Source: CAWBLP01 sp963721065 (GTDB taxonomy: Bacteria > Pseudomonadota > Alphaproteobacteria > Acetobacterales > Acetobacteraceae). From it: a stretch of DNA of 64,000 nucleotides. Of this stretch, positions 47,657 through 57,043 are shown one piece after another (the first letter of the stretch is position 1; each line of letters starts with the position of its first letter). The notes below the pieces were generated by a model. That model was not told where the DNA came from and did not search any database. It saw nothing but the letters and a program-made list of their open reading frames with translations. The position numbers and the translations under genes were made by a program. The stretch lies in assembly GCA_963721065.1 (NCBI GenBank), contig CAVRHO010000001.1:496001-560000 (forward strand), written 5' to 3'.

Positions 47657-48645
47657 AGGCCGCGATCGTCGGGATTGCCGGCCCGGACCTGCTGCCCGAT
47701 GAAGCGGCGCAGTTCCGTGCCACGCCCCCCGCGGGCGTCATCCTGTTCGCCCGCAACATCCGGGCCCCAGCCCAGCTCGCCACCCTGACGGCCGCGCTGC
47801 GCCGCGCGCTGCCGCGGGATGCGCTGCTGATGGTGGACCAGGAAGGTGGCCGCGTGGCCCGCCTCCGTCCCCCGCACTGGCACGCCCACCCACCCGCCGC
47901 GGCGCTCGGCCGCCTGTTCGCCGCCAACCGCCGCGCCGGCCTGCGCGCCGCCTGGCTCACCGGCGCGCTGATCGGCACCGACTGCCGCGCCGCCGGGTTC
48001 GACGTGGCCGCCGCGCCGGTGCTGGACCTGACGGTGCCCGGCGCCAGCGACGTGATCGGCGACCGGGCGTTCAGCCGCGACCCGGAGCATGTCGCCCGCC
48101 TCGGCCGCGCGGTGGCGAACGGGTTGCTGGCGGCGGGCGTGCTGCCGGTGGGCAAGCACGCGCCGGGACACGGGCGGGCGCTGGTGGACAGCCACCAGGC
48201 CCTGCCGCGCGTGCATGCCGCGGATCTGCGCACGGACCTGTTACCCTTCGCCCTGCTTCCCCATCTGCCATGGCTGATGACAGCTCATATCGTGTATGCA
48301 GCGTGGGATCCGCATCAGCCGGCCACGCTGTCGCCGGCGGTGATCCACGGGATCATCCGCGGGCGGCTGGGGTTTGGAGGCGTGCTGGTGACTGACGATC
48401 TGGCAATGGGGGCGCTGTCCGGTGTGCCGGCGGACCGCGCGACGCGGGCCCTGGCGGCTGGCTGCGACCTGGCGCTGTACTGCGCCGGCGACACCGGACC
48501 GACCGCGGACCTGCTGGCCGCCGTGCCGGAGATCTCCGCCGCGGCCGCGGCCCGGCTGGCTGCAGGGCGTGCCCTTGCCGCGTCCCGTCGCCTGCGCCTG
48601 GGCCCCGCGGCACTGGCGGCGGAACGGGATCGGCTGCTCGCGTGA
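47653..48645 (+). CDS. nagZ: Beta-N-acetylhexosaminidase (peptidoglycan recycling)
   Basis: A 330-residue glycoside hydrolase of family GH3. It removes GlcNAc from recycled anhydro-muropeptides in the cytoplasm. The conserved loop KHAPGHGRALVDSH (from about residue 167) holds the catalytic His; the nucleophile is Asp248 in VTDDLAMGAL. LLMVDQEGGRVARL is also typical. The ATG at 47653 sits inside the end of the SPOR frame. Confidence 0.93.
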   Translation: MKAAIVGIAGPDLLPDEAAQFRATPPAGVILFARNIRAPAQLATLTAALRRALPRDALLMVDQEGGRVARLRPPHWHAHPPAAALGRLFAANRRAGLRAAWLTGALIGTDCRAAGFDVAAAPVLDLTVPGASDVIGDRAFSRDPEHVARLGRAVANGLLAAGVLPVGKHAPGHGRALVDSHQALPRVHAADLRTDLLPFALLPHLPWLMTAHIVYAAWDPHQPATLSPAVIHGIIRGRLGFGGVLVTDDLAMGALSGVPADRATRALAAGCDLALYCAGDTGPTADLLAAVPEISAAAAARLAAGRALAASRRLRLGPAALAAERDRLLA

Positions 48646-49391
48646 CCGATTTCATCGCCCAGATCGCCCTGGCGGTGGTTGCCGCCATCCTGGCGATCAC
48701 CCTGCACGAGGCCGCACACGGCTACGCCGCCCTGGCGATGGGCGACGACACGGCCCGCAAGGCCGGGCGGTTGTCGCTCAACCCGCTGCGTCATGTGGAT
48801 CGGTTCGGCACCATCCTGCTGCCCGGCTTCCTGCTGCTGTCGCAACTGCTGCTGGTCGGCCGGGTGCTGTTCATGTTCGGCTGGGCCAAGCCGGTGCCGG
48901 TGGCCGCGTGGAAGTTCCGCAACCCGCGCCGCGGCATGGCGGTGGTCGCCTCCGCCGGGCCGGCGATGAACTTCTTCCTCGCCTGGATCGGCGCGCTGCT
49001 GCTGCCGGTGCCGAAGGGGCCGCTGCCACCGAATATCGACCCGCTGACCGCGGCGATCGTGACGCATCCGCTGATCGGCTACTTCCTGCTCTACTTCATG
49101 CTCACCAACCTGGTGCTGGGCCTGTTCAACCTGCTGCCGATCCCGCCGCTGGACGGCGGCCGCATCGCCGTGGGCATCCTGCCGCTGAGCATCGCCCGCC
49201 ACTGGGCCCGCGTGGAGCGCGCCGGCATCGTGGTGGTGCTGCTGGTGGTGTTCCTGCTGCCCTACCTGCTGCGTGAATTCGGCATCTACTTCGACCCGTT
49301 CAACGCGGCGCTGGAGACCGTGCTGCCCTGGGCGTTCCATGTGCTGTTCCTGCTCAGTGGCCACGGCGGGACCGGCCTGGTGCATGTCTGA
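48642..49391 (+). CDS. Site-2 protease family (M50) membrane metalloprotease
   Basis: A 249-residue polytopic membrane protein. The zinc motif HEAAH is at 22-26 in LHEAAHGYAALAMGD; the third ligand is in the LPIPPLDGGRI segment (Asp171). It belongs to the short M50 group that lacks a PDZ domain, close to the Rv1735/YwhC type. A GTG start overlaps the nagZ stop (GTGA). Its substrate is unknown; in this gene order it is simply a conserved neighbour. Confidence 0.87.
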   Translation: MTDFIAQIALAVVAAILAITLHEAAHGYAALAMGDDTARKAGRLSLNPLRHVDRFGTILLPGFLLLSQLLLVGRVLFMFGWAKPVPVAAWKFRNPRRGMAVVASAGPAMNFFLAWIGALLLPVPKGPLPPNIDPLTAAIVTHPLIGYFLLYFMLTNLVLGLFNLLPIPPLDGGRIAVGILPLSIARHWARVERAGIVVVLLVVFLLPYLLREFGIYFDPFNAALETVLPWAFHVLFLLSGHGGTGLVHV

Positions 49392-50145
49392 CGCCGCGCC
49401 GGACAGTCTGGTTCTGCACTTGGAAGGTTTTGACGGACCGCTGGACCTGCTGCTGGACCTCGCCCGGGCGCAGAAGGTGGATTTGGCGAAGATCTCCATC
49501 CTGGCGCTGGTCGAGCAGTACCTGGCGGTGATCGAAAGCGCCCGCCAGGTCCGGCTGGAACTGGCGGCCGACTGGCTGGTGATGGCCGCGTGGCTCACCT
49601 GGCTGAAATCCCGCCTGCTGGTCCCCTCCGACCCGGAGGAAGCCGAGGAGGGCGAGGACGCCGCCGGCATCCTGGCCGCCCGCCTGCGCGAACTGTCCGC
49701 CATTCGCACCGCCGCCGCCTGGATGGGCCAGCGCCCGCAACTGGGTCAGGACGTGTTCGCCCGCGGCGCGCCGGAGGACCATACCGAAATCGACCGCTCC
49801 CGCTACGTCGTGGACCTGAGCGCCCTGGTGCGCGCCTACCTGGCCGCGGTGCGGCGCGGCACCAAGGCGAAGCGCTACCGCGCCCGGGCGCTGACGCTGT
49901 GGACCGTGCAGGACGCGCTGCGCCGGCTGGGCACCTTGGTGGGCACGCTGCCCGACTGGACCAGCCTGGAGCAGTTCCTGCCCGAGACCCTGACCGGCGC
50001 GACCGAGCGGCGGGCGGCGATGGCCTCCACGCTGCTGGCCAGCCTGGAGATGGCCCGCGGCGGTGCGGTGTCGCTGCGCCAGGATGAGGCGTTCGGCCCG
50101 ATCCTGGTGCGTGCCGGCAGCGAAGGGGTAGAGGAGGGCGCATGA
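49384..50145 (+). CDS. scpA: Segregation and condensation protein A
   Basis: A 253-residue kleisin subunit that joins SMC heads in the chromosome-condensing complex. LEGFDGPLDLLLDLARAQKV is the N-terminal signature, followed by VMAAWLTWLKSRLLVP and a C-terminal winged helix. It overlaps the M50 gene by 8 bases and scpB by 4 (ATGA), so translation is coupled. Confidence 0.94.
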   Translation: MSDAAPDSLVLHLEGFDGPLDLLLDLARAQKVDLAKISILALVEQYLAVIESARQVRLELAADWLVMAAWLTWLKSRLLVPSDPEEAEEGEDAAGILAARLRELSAIRTAAAWMGQRPQLGQDVFARGAPEDHTEIDRSRYVVDLSALVRAYLAAVRRGTKAKRYRARALTLWTVQDALRRLGTLVGTLPDWTSLEQFLPETLTGATERRAAMASTLLASLEMARGGAVSLRQDEAFGPILVRAGSEGVEEGA

Positions 50146-51755
50146 GCGACCGGCCCGATCCCGCCCACGACGACCCCGCCCCTGACGATCCCGCCCATGA
50201 CGATCGGGTGCATGACGATCGGGTGCATGACGATCGGGTGCATGACGATCGGGCGCATGCCCCCGGGGACGCGCCCGAAGAGGCCACGCCCATCGCGGAC
50301 GGGCAGCCTCCGGCGCCGCATGAGGCGGATGCCGCGGCGGCTGGCCCGCACCCGGAGGGCGGCAATTCCCCGGGCACGGCGGCGGCCGCGCCCGCGGAGG
50401 ATGCTGCGGGGGGAGAGGGTGCACCGCAACCGGATACCGGGCTGCCCTCTGCGGTAACCGCATCGGGGTCGAATTCGGACGCCGTTCCGTCGGACGCCGT
50501 TCCGGCGGATCGCGGACCGCAGCCGGATACCGGGACCGCCGGCGCGGATCCGGACGCGTCTATGCCTGCGGACATGCCCGGGACTGACGCCGAGCCGAAT
50601 TCCGCTGCGGCTGTACGGGAAGGCGAGCCCGGGCCGGATACGGAGATTGCCGCGGCGGAGGCCGAAGAGCAGGTGGCCGCGGAAGCCGCTGCGTCGGACT
50701 CCGAACAGCCATCCGATGCGGCGCCACCTGCGACGCATGGTGACGCCCGGTCGGATGCGGAGATCGTGCCGGACGAACCAGCACCGCAACCCGACATGAC
50801 AGGCGCTGCGGCCGGGGCCGGGCAGGACGCCGCCGCGGACGAGGAAGCGCAGGACGCTGCCGCGGCCGAGGATGGGCACGACGCTGCCGCAACCGAGGAC
50901 GATCTGCTGCGTCTGGCGGAGGCGATGGTGTTTTCCAGCGCGGCGCCGGTGACGTCGCGCGCGCTGAAGCAGGTGCTGCCGCCCGAGGCAGACGCCGACG
51001 CGGTGATCGCCGCATTGCGCGCCCGCTATGCCGGCCGCGGCGTGGAACTGGTGGACGCGGCCGGCGGCGTGCAGTTCCGCACCGCGCCCGACCTGGCGCC
51101 CCGCCTGCGCAAGGTGGTGGAAGTGCCGCGCCGCCTGCCGCGCGTGGCGATGGAAACGCTGGCCATCATTGCCTACCACCAGCCGGTTACCCGCCCGGAG
51201 ATCGAGGAGATCCGCGGCACCGCGCTGTCGCAGCAGACGCTGGACACGTTGCTGGAGGCCAACCTGGTGATGCCGAAAGGGCGGCGTGAATCGCCTGGCC
51301 GCCCGACTCTGTGGGGCACCACGCCGCAATTTCTGGCGCATTTCGGCCTGAACGACCTGCGTGACCTGCCGCGCCGCGAGGACCTGCTGCTGGAACCGCC
51401 GCAGCCGGCACCAAAATCGCCCTCCGAGGCGTCGGACGGAGCCGCGGCAGAACCGGCGGCCGAATCCCCGGGCCAGGCGACGGCGGAGCCCGTAGAGGCT
51501 GGCTCAGGAGAGCCGGCGGATGCAGAGCCGGCGGTGCCGGCGGATGCAGAGCCGGCGGTGCCCGCGGATGCAAAGGCGGCGGAGCCCGCGAATGCAGAAC
51601 CAGCAGAGCCCGCGAATACAGAACCCGCAGAGCCCGCGGATCCAGAGGCGGCGGATTCCGCGGATGCAGAACCGACGGAGTCCGCGGATGCAAAGCCGGC
51701 GGAGCCCGCGGATGCCGGAACTCAGCGACGTACCCACGGGGGTGCGTCGGGCTGA
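50142..51755 (+). CDS. scpB: Segregation and condensation protein B with long low-complexity extensions
   Basis: A 537-residue protein, more than twice the usual ScpB length. The conserved ScpB core with its two winged helices covers only about residues 253-425 (LLRLAEAMVFSSAAPVTSRA ... VAMETLAIIAYHQPVTRPEI ... RPTLWGTTPQFLAHFGL). Before it lies about 250 residues of Asp/Ala/Pro/Glu-rich sequence, including HDDRV repeats. After it come about 110 residues of imperfect AEPAxPADA nonapeptide repeats. ScpB dimers bind ScpA in the SMC complex. The extensions are probably disordered. It overlaps scpA by ATGA. Confidence 0.92.
   Translation: MSDRPDPAHDDPAPDDPAHDDRVHDDRVHDDRVHDDRAHAPGDAPEEATPIADGQPPAPHEADAAAAGPHPEGGNSPGTAAAAPAEDAAGGEGAPQPDTGLPSAVTASGSNSDAVPSDAVPADRGPQPDTGTAGADPDASMPADMPGTDAEPNSAAAVREGEPGPDTEIAAAEAEEQVAAEAAASDSEQPSDAAPPATHGDARSDAEIVPDEPAPQPDMTGAAAGAGQDAAADEEAQDAAAAEDGHDAAATEDDLLRLAEAMVFSSAAPVTSRALKQVLPPEADADAVIAALRARYAGRGVELVDAAGGVQFRTAPDLAPRLRKVVEVPRRLPRVAMETLAIIAYHQPVTRPEIEEIRGTALSQQTLDTLLEANLVMPKGRRESPGRPTLWGTTPQFLAHFGLNDLRDLPRREDLLLEPPQPAPKSPSEASDGAAAEPAAESPGQATAEPVEAGSGEPADAEPAVPADAEPAVPADAKAAEPANAEPAEPANTEPAEPADPEAADSADAEPTESADAKPAEPADAGTQRRTHGGASG
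50197..50260 (+). repeat. 15-bp tandem repeat in the 5' part of scpB
   Basis: Four copies of CATGACGATCGGGTG encode the pentapeptide HDDRV. The period is a multiple of three, so copy-number change alters protein length without frameshift. Confidence 0.9.
51515..51720 (+). repeat. 27-bp imperfect tandem repeats in the 3' part of scpB
   Basis: About seven units with core GCGGATGCAGAGCCGGCGG encode AEPAxPADA-type nonapeptides. They are diverged in places (AEPTESADA, PEAADSADA) and remain in frame throughout. Confidence 0.85.
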
Positions 51756-52048
51756 GGCGCAGGGAGGCACCATCCGGGGCCGCGGCGGACATGATTGGCC
51801 CGGAACGCAGGACACCGGACCGGGACCTTCCCCGCTCCGTGGAGTGGGGGAGAAAATGGGGCGTGCACGCAGGTGCCGTTCGGTCGGCCCCACCCCGGGT
51901 TCGCCTCGCGGCCCGCGTCCGCGAAGGGAGGCAAGGTCCATTGGTCCGGCCGACGCCGCGCTTGTCGAGATTGGCAGGCGGAGTCGGGTCTGTGTTCCCG
52001 CCGGCGCCCATTCCTGCTAGCTAGCGCACCTGGAGTTTGCGCACTGAC
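51756..52048 (+). other. Gap at the position where tatA would be expected
   Basis: About 290 bases between scpB and tatB. In related genomes tatA commonly lies here. No frame shows the TatA pattern (short N-terminal helix, FGxKKLPE, Lys-rich amphipathic helix). Inverted sequences (CCCCGCTCC / GGAGTGGGG, about 51831-51849) are present. Confidence 0.55.
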
Positions 52049-52615
52049 ATGTTCGATTTTGCCTGGTCCGAAATTGCCGTCATCGCCGCCGTCGCGTTGC
52101 TCGCGATCGGCCCGAAAGACATGCCCGTCGCCATCCGCACCGTGGCGAGCATGATCAAGAAGGCACGCCGCATGGCGTCCGAGTTCCAGACCCATGTGGA
52201 CGAGATGGTGCGCGAGGCGAATCTCGAGGACGTCCGCAACCAGATCAACGAGATCCGCAACTTCGACGTCCGCGGCGAGATCGAGCGCCATGTCGATCCC
52301 GATGGCGACATCCGCGACACGCTGACCTCCAACCCGTTCGAACCGGGCGAGAGCAAGTCCGGCACCCACGCCGAAGCCGAACAGGATGTGGCGGTGGGCG
52401 AGGCGGCGGTGATGGAGATGGAACGCCCGCCGGACGTGGACGCGGCGCCCGCGCCGGCCCCCGCGCCGATCGACGTGCCGGCCTTCATCCCGCCCAACGT
52501 GCCGCTGCCGGAGGATCTGCTGGCCCGCCAGCAGCAGGCCGAGGAAGAACCGCAGCCGCCGGCCTTCATCCCACCCGAGGTCGCGCAGGACCGCCGGCCT
52601 CGCCACCCGGCGTGA
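52049..52615 (+). CDS. tatB: Sec-independent translocase subunit TatB
   Basis: A 188-residue membrane protein of the twin-arginine translocase. The N-terminus is MFDFAWSEIAVIAAVALLAI with the hinge GPKDMPVAIRTVA, followed by an amphipathic helix and a long Pro/Ala-rich cytoplasmic tail (PAFIPPxVPLPEDLL). The start at 52049 gives the short periplasmic N-terminus required. The tatC start is 11 bases after its stop. Confidence 0.92.
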   Translation: MFDFAWSEIAVIAAVALLAIGPKDMPVAIRTVASMIKKARRMASEFQTHVDEMVREANLEDVRNQINEIRNFDVRGEIERHVDPDGDIRDTLTSNPFEPGESKSGTHAEAEQDVAVGEAAVMEMERPPDVDAAPAPAPAPIDVPAFIPPNVPLPEDLLARQQQAEEEPQPPAFIPPEVAQDRRPRHPA

Positions 52616-52625
52616 CCGACCGCTG

Positions 52626-53426
52626 ATGAGTGAAACCAGCCGCATGGCCGATATCGAAGACGATCCCATCCACGACAAGCCGATGCCGCTGCTCGAGCAT
52701 CTGCTCGAACTGCGCCGGCGCCTGCTGTGGTCGGTGGTGGCGTTCTTTGTCTGCTTCCTGGGCGCCTATTACTTCTCCGGCGAGATCTACTACTTCCTGG
52801 CCGAACCGCTGGCGACGGTGCTGCGCAAGCAGGGCATGGCGCAGCCGCACCTGATCTACACGCAGCTCTACGAAGCGTTCTTCACCAAGATCAAGGTGGC
52901 GTTCTTCGGTGCGGCCTTCGTGTCGTTCCCGGTGATCGCCAGCCAGATCTGGCTGTTCGTCGCGCCCGGCCTGTACCGCAGCGAGAAGCGGGCGCTGCTG
53001 CCGTTCCTGGTCGCCACGCCGGTGCTGTTCCTGCTGGGTGCGGCGCTGGCGTACTACTTCGTGTTCCCGTTCGCCTGGCAGTTCTTCGCCAGCTTCCAGA
53101 CCCCCACCGGCGGCGGCGGCGTGCCGATCGAGCTGCTGCCCCGGATGAGCGAATACCTGGACCTGGTGATGAAGCTGATCTTCGCCTTCGGCCTCACCTT
53201 CCAGGTGCCGGTGGCGCTGACGCTGCTGGCCAAGGTGGGGATCGTCACCTCCAAAGGGCTGCGGCGGGCCCGCCGCTATGCCTATGTCGGCGCGTTCGTC
53301 ATCGCCGCGATCCTGGCCCCGCCCGATGTCATCACCCAGTGCGGCCTGGCCTTGCCGCTGCTGGCGCTGTACGAGATTTCCATCATTTCGGCGGGCTGGG
53401 TGGAGCCGAAGCCGGTGGAAGTGTGA
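52626..53426 (+). CDS. tatC: Sec-independent translocase subunit TatC
   Basis: A 266-residue, six-helix membrane protein that recognises twin-arginine signal peptides together with TatB. Signatures are MPLLEHLLELRRRLLWSVVA near the N-terminus, EAFFTKIKVAFF, and the later AFGLTFQVPVALTLLA. It is co-transcribed with tatB. Confidence 0.95.
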   Translation: MSETSRMADIEDDPIHDKPMPLLEHLLELRRRLLWSVVAFFVCFLGAYYFSGEIYYFLAEPLATVLRKQGMAQPHLIYTQLYEAFFTKIKVAFFGAAFVSFPVIASQIWLFVAPGLYRSEKRALLPFLVATPVLFLLGAALAYYFVFPFAWQFFASFQTPTGGGGVPIELLPRMSEYLDLVMKLIFAFGLTFQVPVALTLLAKVGIVTSKGLRRARRYAYVGAFVIAAILAPPDVITQCGLALPLLALYEISIISAGWVEPKPVEV

Positions 53427-53630
53427 TGTAATCGGGGCTTCGGCTGCTTCCTCTCCCGCTTGTGGGCCTGGGTCGCGACGCGGACCAGGGGCCGCGGGAA
53501 TGGGGCGCGCAACCCCGCAGTCTGCGGGTCTCGCACGTCCCGCTCACCCCGGCCCGCCTTCCTCAAGGGGCGGTGGAGGAGGTCAACCGCTCACCACCTC
53601 TCTCTTTCCCAGCCAACCAGGTGTCTTCCC

Positions 53631-54905
53631 ATGCACGACATCCGCACCGTCCGTAACGATCCCGCCGGCTTCGACGCCGCCATGGCGCGGCGTGGGCTGT
53701 CGGCGGTGTCGCCGGAGATCCTGGCGCTGGATGGCGACCGCCGCGCCGCGCAGACCGCACTGCAGGAGAAGCAGGCGCGGCGCAACGCGCTGTCGAAGGA
53801 CGTGGGGCAGGGCAAGCGCAGCGGCGCCGACACGTCCGCGCTGGAAGCCGAAGCCTCCGCCCTGCGCGGCGAGATGGAGGCGCTGGAGACCCGCGCCCGG
53901 GAACTGGACGACCGCATCCGCGGCATCCTGGAATCGCTGCCCAACATCCTGGATGCCGACGTTCCCGACGGCCCCGACGAATCCGCCAACGTGGTGCTGA
54001 AGCAGGTCGGTGAGCCCCGCGACCTGGGCTTCGAGCCGAAGCAGCATTTCGAACTGGGCGAGGCGCTGGGCCTGATGGACTTCGGTACCGCCGCCAAGCT
54101 GGCCGGCGCCCGCTTCGTGGTGCTGCGCGGCGCGCTCGCTCGGCTGGAGCGCGCGCTGGGCCAGTTCATGCTGGACCTGCACACCCGCGAGCACGGCTAC
54201 ACCGAGACGGTGGTGCCGTCCCTGGTGAACGACGCCGCGGTGTACGGCACGGCGCAGTTGCCGAAATTCTCCGAGGACCTGTTCCACACCACCGACGGCC
54301 GCTGGCTGATCCCCACCGCCGAGGTGCCGCTGACCAACACCGTCGCCGGCGAGATCCTGGCGGAAAAGAACCTGCCGATCCGCATCACCGCGCTGACCGA
54401 CTGCTACCGCGCGGAAGCCGGCGCCGCCGGCCGCGACACCCGCGGCATGCTGCGCCAGCACCAGTTCCGCAAGGTGGAGATGGTCTCCATCGCCCACCCC
54501 GACCACAGCGCCGCCGAACAGGAGCGGATGACGGCCTGCGCCGAGAAGGTGCTGAGCCTGCTGGAGATCCCGTTCCGCCGCGTGGTGCTGTCATCCGGCG
54601 ACACCGGCTTCGCCTCGGTGCGCACCTTCGACCTGGAGGTGTGGCTGCCAGGGCAGCAGGCCTGGCGGGAGATTTCCTCCTGCTCCAACTGCCGCGACTT
54701 CCAGGCGCGGCGGATGAACGCGCGGTTTCGCCCGGCGGAGGGGAAGGGCACCGCGTTCGTGCACACACTGAACGGATCGGGCGTCGCCGTGGGGCGGGCG
54801 CTGATCGCGGTGATGGAGACCCACCAGCAGGCCGATGGGTCGGTGCTGATCCCGGAAGTGCTGTGGCCGTATATGGGTGGGGTGGAGCGGATCAGCCCGG
54901 CCTGA
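53631..54905 (+). CDS. serS: Seryl-tRNA synthetase
   Basis: A 424-residue class II synthetase. The N-terminal coiled-coil arm that binds the long variable arm of tRNA-Ser spans about residues 28-100. Class II motifs are TDCYRAEAGAAGRDTRGMLR with QFRKVEM (motif 2) and GSGVAVGRALIAVMETHQ (motif 3). The ATG at 53631 starts the family sequence MHDIRTVRNDPAGF; upstream open frame is not conserved-looking. Confidence 0.97.
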   Translation: MHDIRTVRNDPAGFDAAMARRGLSAVSPEILALDGDRRAAQTALQEKQARRNALSKDVGQGKRSGADTSALEAEASALRGEMEALETRARELDDRIRGILESLPNILDADVPDGPDESANVVLKQVGEPRDLGFEPKQHFELGEALGLMDFGTAAKLAGARFVVLRGALARLERALGQFMLDLHTREHGYTETVVPSLVNDAAVYGTAQLPKFSEDLFHTTDGRWLIPTAEVPLTNTVAGEILAEKNLPIRITALTDCYRAEAGAAGRDTRGMLRQHQFRKVEMVSIAHPDHSAAEQERMTACAEKVLSLLEIPFRRVVLSSGDTGFASVRTFDLEVWLPGQQAWREISSCSNCRDFQARRMNARFRPAEGKGTAFVHTLNGSGVAVGRALIAVMETHQQADGSVLIPEVLWPYMGGVERISPA

Positions 54906-55424
54906 TTTCGGGGACCCGAGGGAGGCGGCCGGCGCGTGCCGCGTAGCGCGCGGGTCGGTGCAATCGGGGCTGTACCTGGCAATGTGCGGGGGCAGTACAA
55001 TCCGGCCCGTACCTGGTAGCGCGCGGGGTCGGTGCAATCCGGTCCGTACCTGACAGCGTGCGGGATCCGTACAATCGCGTCATGGCCGGCCCCCGAGCCG
55101 GCCATCTACCCCCGTACGGGCGTGCACGCGGCACTGCGACCCGATCGCTGTCGGGCGGATGGCTGGCTCAAGGCCAGCCATGACACCTCTGTACCGGTGT
55201 ACCGGACCTGTGCCTCGTAGCGGCCCGCGTCTTTGTAGCGAACTCAGGGATCCGTAGCGAACCCGGACGCGTCTGCGTCGCCCACCACGCTCCGTCCGCG
55301 TCCCCCACGCTCCGTCCGCCCCCGCCGGACCCCAGGGCGTGACAAGCCGACACACCCCATGGTACCGCCGCAGATCAGCCCGCCCCACCCGGCGCCGCGC
55401 CGGCAACCCTGACGGAACCGTCCC
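54906..55424. other. Intergenic region of short repeats
   Basis: About 520 bases without a gene. A 37-base unit (core GTGCAATCCGGTCCGTACCT) is repeated about 3.5 times in tandem from 54946 to about 55080. Two REP-like palindromes follow at 55079-55106 and 55158-55184. Near 55285-55325, CCCACGCTCCGTCCGC-type 17-base repeats occur. A promoter for the LLM gene is not obvious. Confidence 0.65.
55079..55184. repeat. Two REP-like palindromes
   Basis: The first is GTCATGGCCGGC ... GCCGGCCAT (55079-55106). The second is ATGGCTGGCT ... GGCCAGCCATGAC (55158-55184). Both belong to the dispersed palindrome family of this window. Confidence 0.75.
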
Positions 55425-56657
55425 ATGAAATTCGGCATCTTCTACGAACTGCAACTGCCCCGCCCCTGGACCGAGACCAGCGAATACGACCTGCTCCACC
55501 AGGCGCTGGGGCAAATGGAACTGGCCGACAGGCTTGGCTACGACTACGCCTGGATGGTGGAACACCACTTCCTGGAGGAATACTCCCACTGTTCCGCCCC
55601 CGACGTCTTCCTCGCCGCCGCCAGCCAGCGCACCAAGAACATCCGGCTCGGCCAGGGCATCGTGCAACTGACCACCAACCAGCCGCAGCGCGTCGCCGAA
55701 CGCATCGCCACGCTGGACCTGCTGTCCGGCGGCCGCGTGGAGTTCGGCATGGGCGAGGGCGCCGGCCCCGCCGAACTGCACCCGTTCGGCATCCGCGTCC
55801 GCGACAAGCGCGACCGGTGGGAGGAAGCGGTGCGCGCCATCATCCCCATGTTCACCCGCACGTCATGGGAGTTCCACGGCCAGTTCCACGACTTCGCCGC
55901 GCGCAACGTGATCCCCAAGCCGATGCAGAAGCCGCACCCGCCGCTGTGGGTCGCGTGCTCCAACATCCAGACCATCGCGCAGGCCGGCGCATGGGGCATG
56001 GGCGCGCTGGGGTTCAGCTTCGTCTCGCCCGAGGCCGCGCGCGCCTGGGTGCACCGCTACTACAACACGCTGCTGCACGCGCCGAACCGCCTGGCCGACT
56101 ACCCGGCCAACCCGAACGTCGCCATCGTCAACGGCTTCATGTGCGCGCCCACCGACGAGGAGGCGATCGAGCTGGCCTCCGGCTGGACGTTCTTCATCTT
56201 CGCCCTGTCGTATTACGGGCGCAAAGGCGTGGACGCGCCGGGGCAGGGCGACCTGTGGCGCGAATACCAGGACTGGCGCAAGACCGACAAAGCCCAGGCG
56301 GCGCTGCGCAACGGGCTGATCGGATCACCTGAAACCATCCGTGGGAAGCTGCGCCAGTTCCGCGATGCGCATGTGGACCAGGTGATCCTGCTGAACCAGG
56401 CGGGCAAGACCAGCGACACCGCGATCCGCGACAGCCTGGACCTGTTCGCGCGGGAGGTGATGCCGGAGTTCCACGCCGCCCAGCCGGAACAGGACGCGTG
56501 GAAGCAGGACGTGCTGGACGGGCGCATCGTGCTGGAGGAGCTGGATACCACCGGCTTCGACCTGTACGCCCACCAGAACGAGGATATCGTGCGCCTGACC
56601 CCGGAACAGTTGAAGCAGCGCATGCAGGAGAAGGAACGCGCGGCGGCGGGCGACTGA
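55425..56657 (+). CDS. LLM-class flavin-dependent oxidoreductase
   Basis: A 410-residue luciferase-like monooxygenase. The N-terminal strand MKFGIFYELQLPRPW, the YAWMVEHHFLEEYSH motif, IRLGQGIVQLTTN and the GRVEFGMGEGAG flavin-phosphate segment identify the family. It is longer than the LLM enzyme at 8150, with an insertion and a C-terminal helical end (LKQRMQEKERAAAG). The convergent enolase-superfamily gene may act in the same catabolic route, but nothing in the sequence proves it. Substrate unknown. Confidence 0.87.
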   Translation: MKFGIFYELQLPRPWTETSEYDLLHQALGQMELADRLGYDYAWMVEHHFLEEYSHCSAPDVFLAAASQRTKNIRLGQGIVQLTTNQPQRVAERIATLDLLSGGRVEFGMGEGAGPAELHPFGIRVRDKRDRWEEAVRAIIPMFTRTSWEFHGQFHDFAARNVIPKPMQKPHPPLWVACSNIQTIAQAGAWGMGALGFSFVSPEAARAWVHRYYNTLLHAPNRLADYPANPNVAIVNGFMCAPTDEEAIELASGWTFFIFALSYYGRKGVDAPGQGDLWREYQDWRKTDKAQAALRNGLIGSPETIRGKLRQFRDAHVDQVILLNQAGKTSDTAIRDSLDLFAREVMPEFHAAQPEQDAWKQDVLDGRIVLEELDTTGFDLYAHQNEDIVRLTPEQLKQRMQEKERAAAGD

Positions 56658-57043
56658 ACGGTGCGGCTCCGGGCGCGCTGTGGTGGCGCGCCCGGCCGCC
56701 GGGTGTCGATACTCGGGCGCGCCGTCGGGCGTGAGGGCGGGCGTGGTCTCCGCGGGCGGGGCGGAGATTGGACGAGAGTTGAAATTCGCACGCCGACACC
56801 GGCCCCTCATGTCATGGCCGGGCCCTGACCCGGCCATCGACCCCGGAACGATCGGGCCGGAATGCAACGGAACACGCCGTGTCGGGGGCAGATGGCCGGG
56901 TCAGGGCCCGGCCATGACCGGGAGGGCGGTGCTGGTCCGCACTGTCTCAGCACGTATGGGCTCAGCACGTATGGGCTCAGCACGTATGGGCCGGCGCCCG
57001 CCGCGACGACCGCGGCCGAGGGGCAGCGGTTGCGCGGCCCCGC
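56658..57043. other. Intergenic region with REP palindromes and 15-bp repeats
   Basis: About 385 bases between convergent genes. REP-like palindromes lie at 56811-56838 and 56891-56918 (ATGGCCGGG ... CCCGGCCAT). Three tandem copies of a 15-bp unit (CAGCACGTATGGGCT) lie at about 56947-56991. No gene is seen. Confidence 0.65.

Noticed and set aside
54946..55080. Possible CRISPR-like array (37-base repeats)
   Set aside because: The units are directly abutting with no unique spacers and there are no cas genes, so it is an ordinary tandem repeat.
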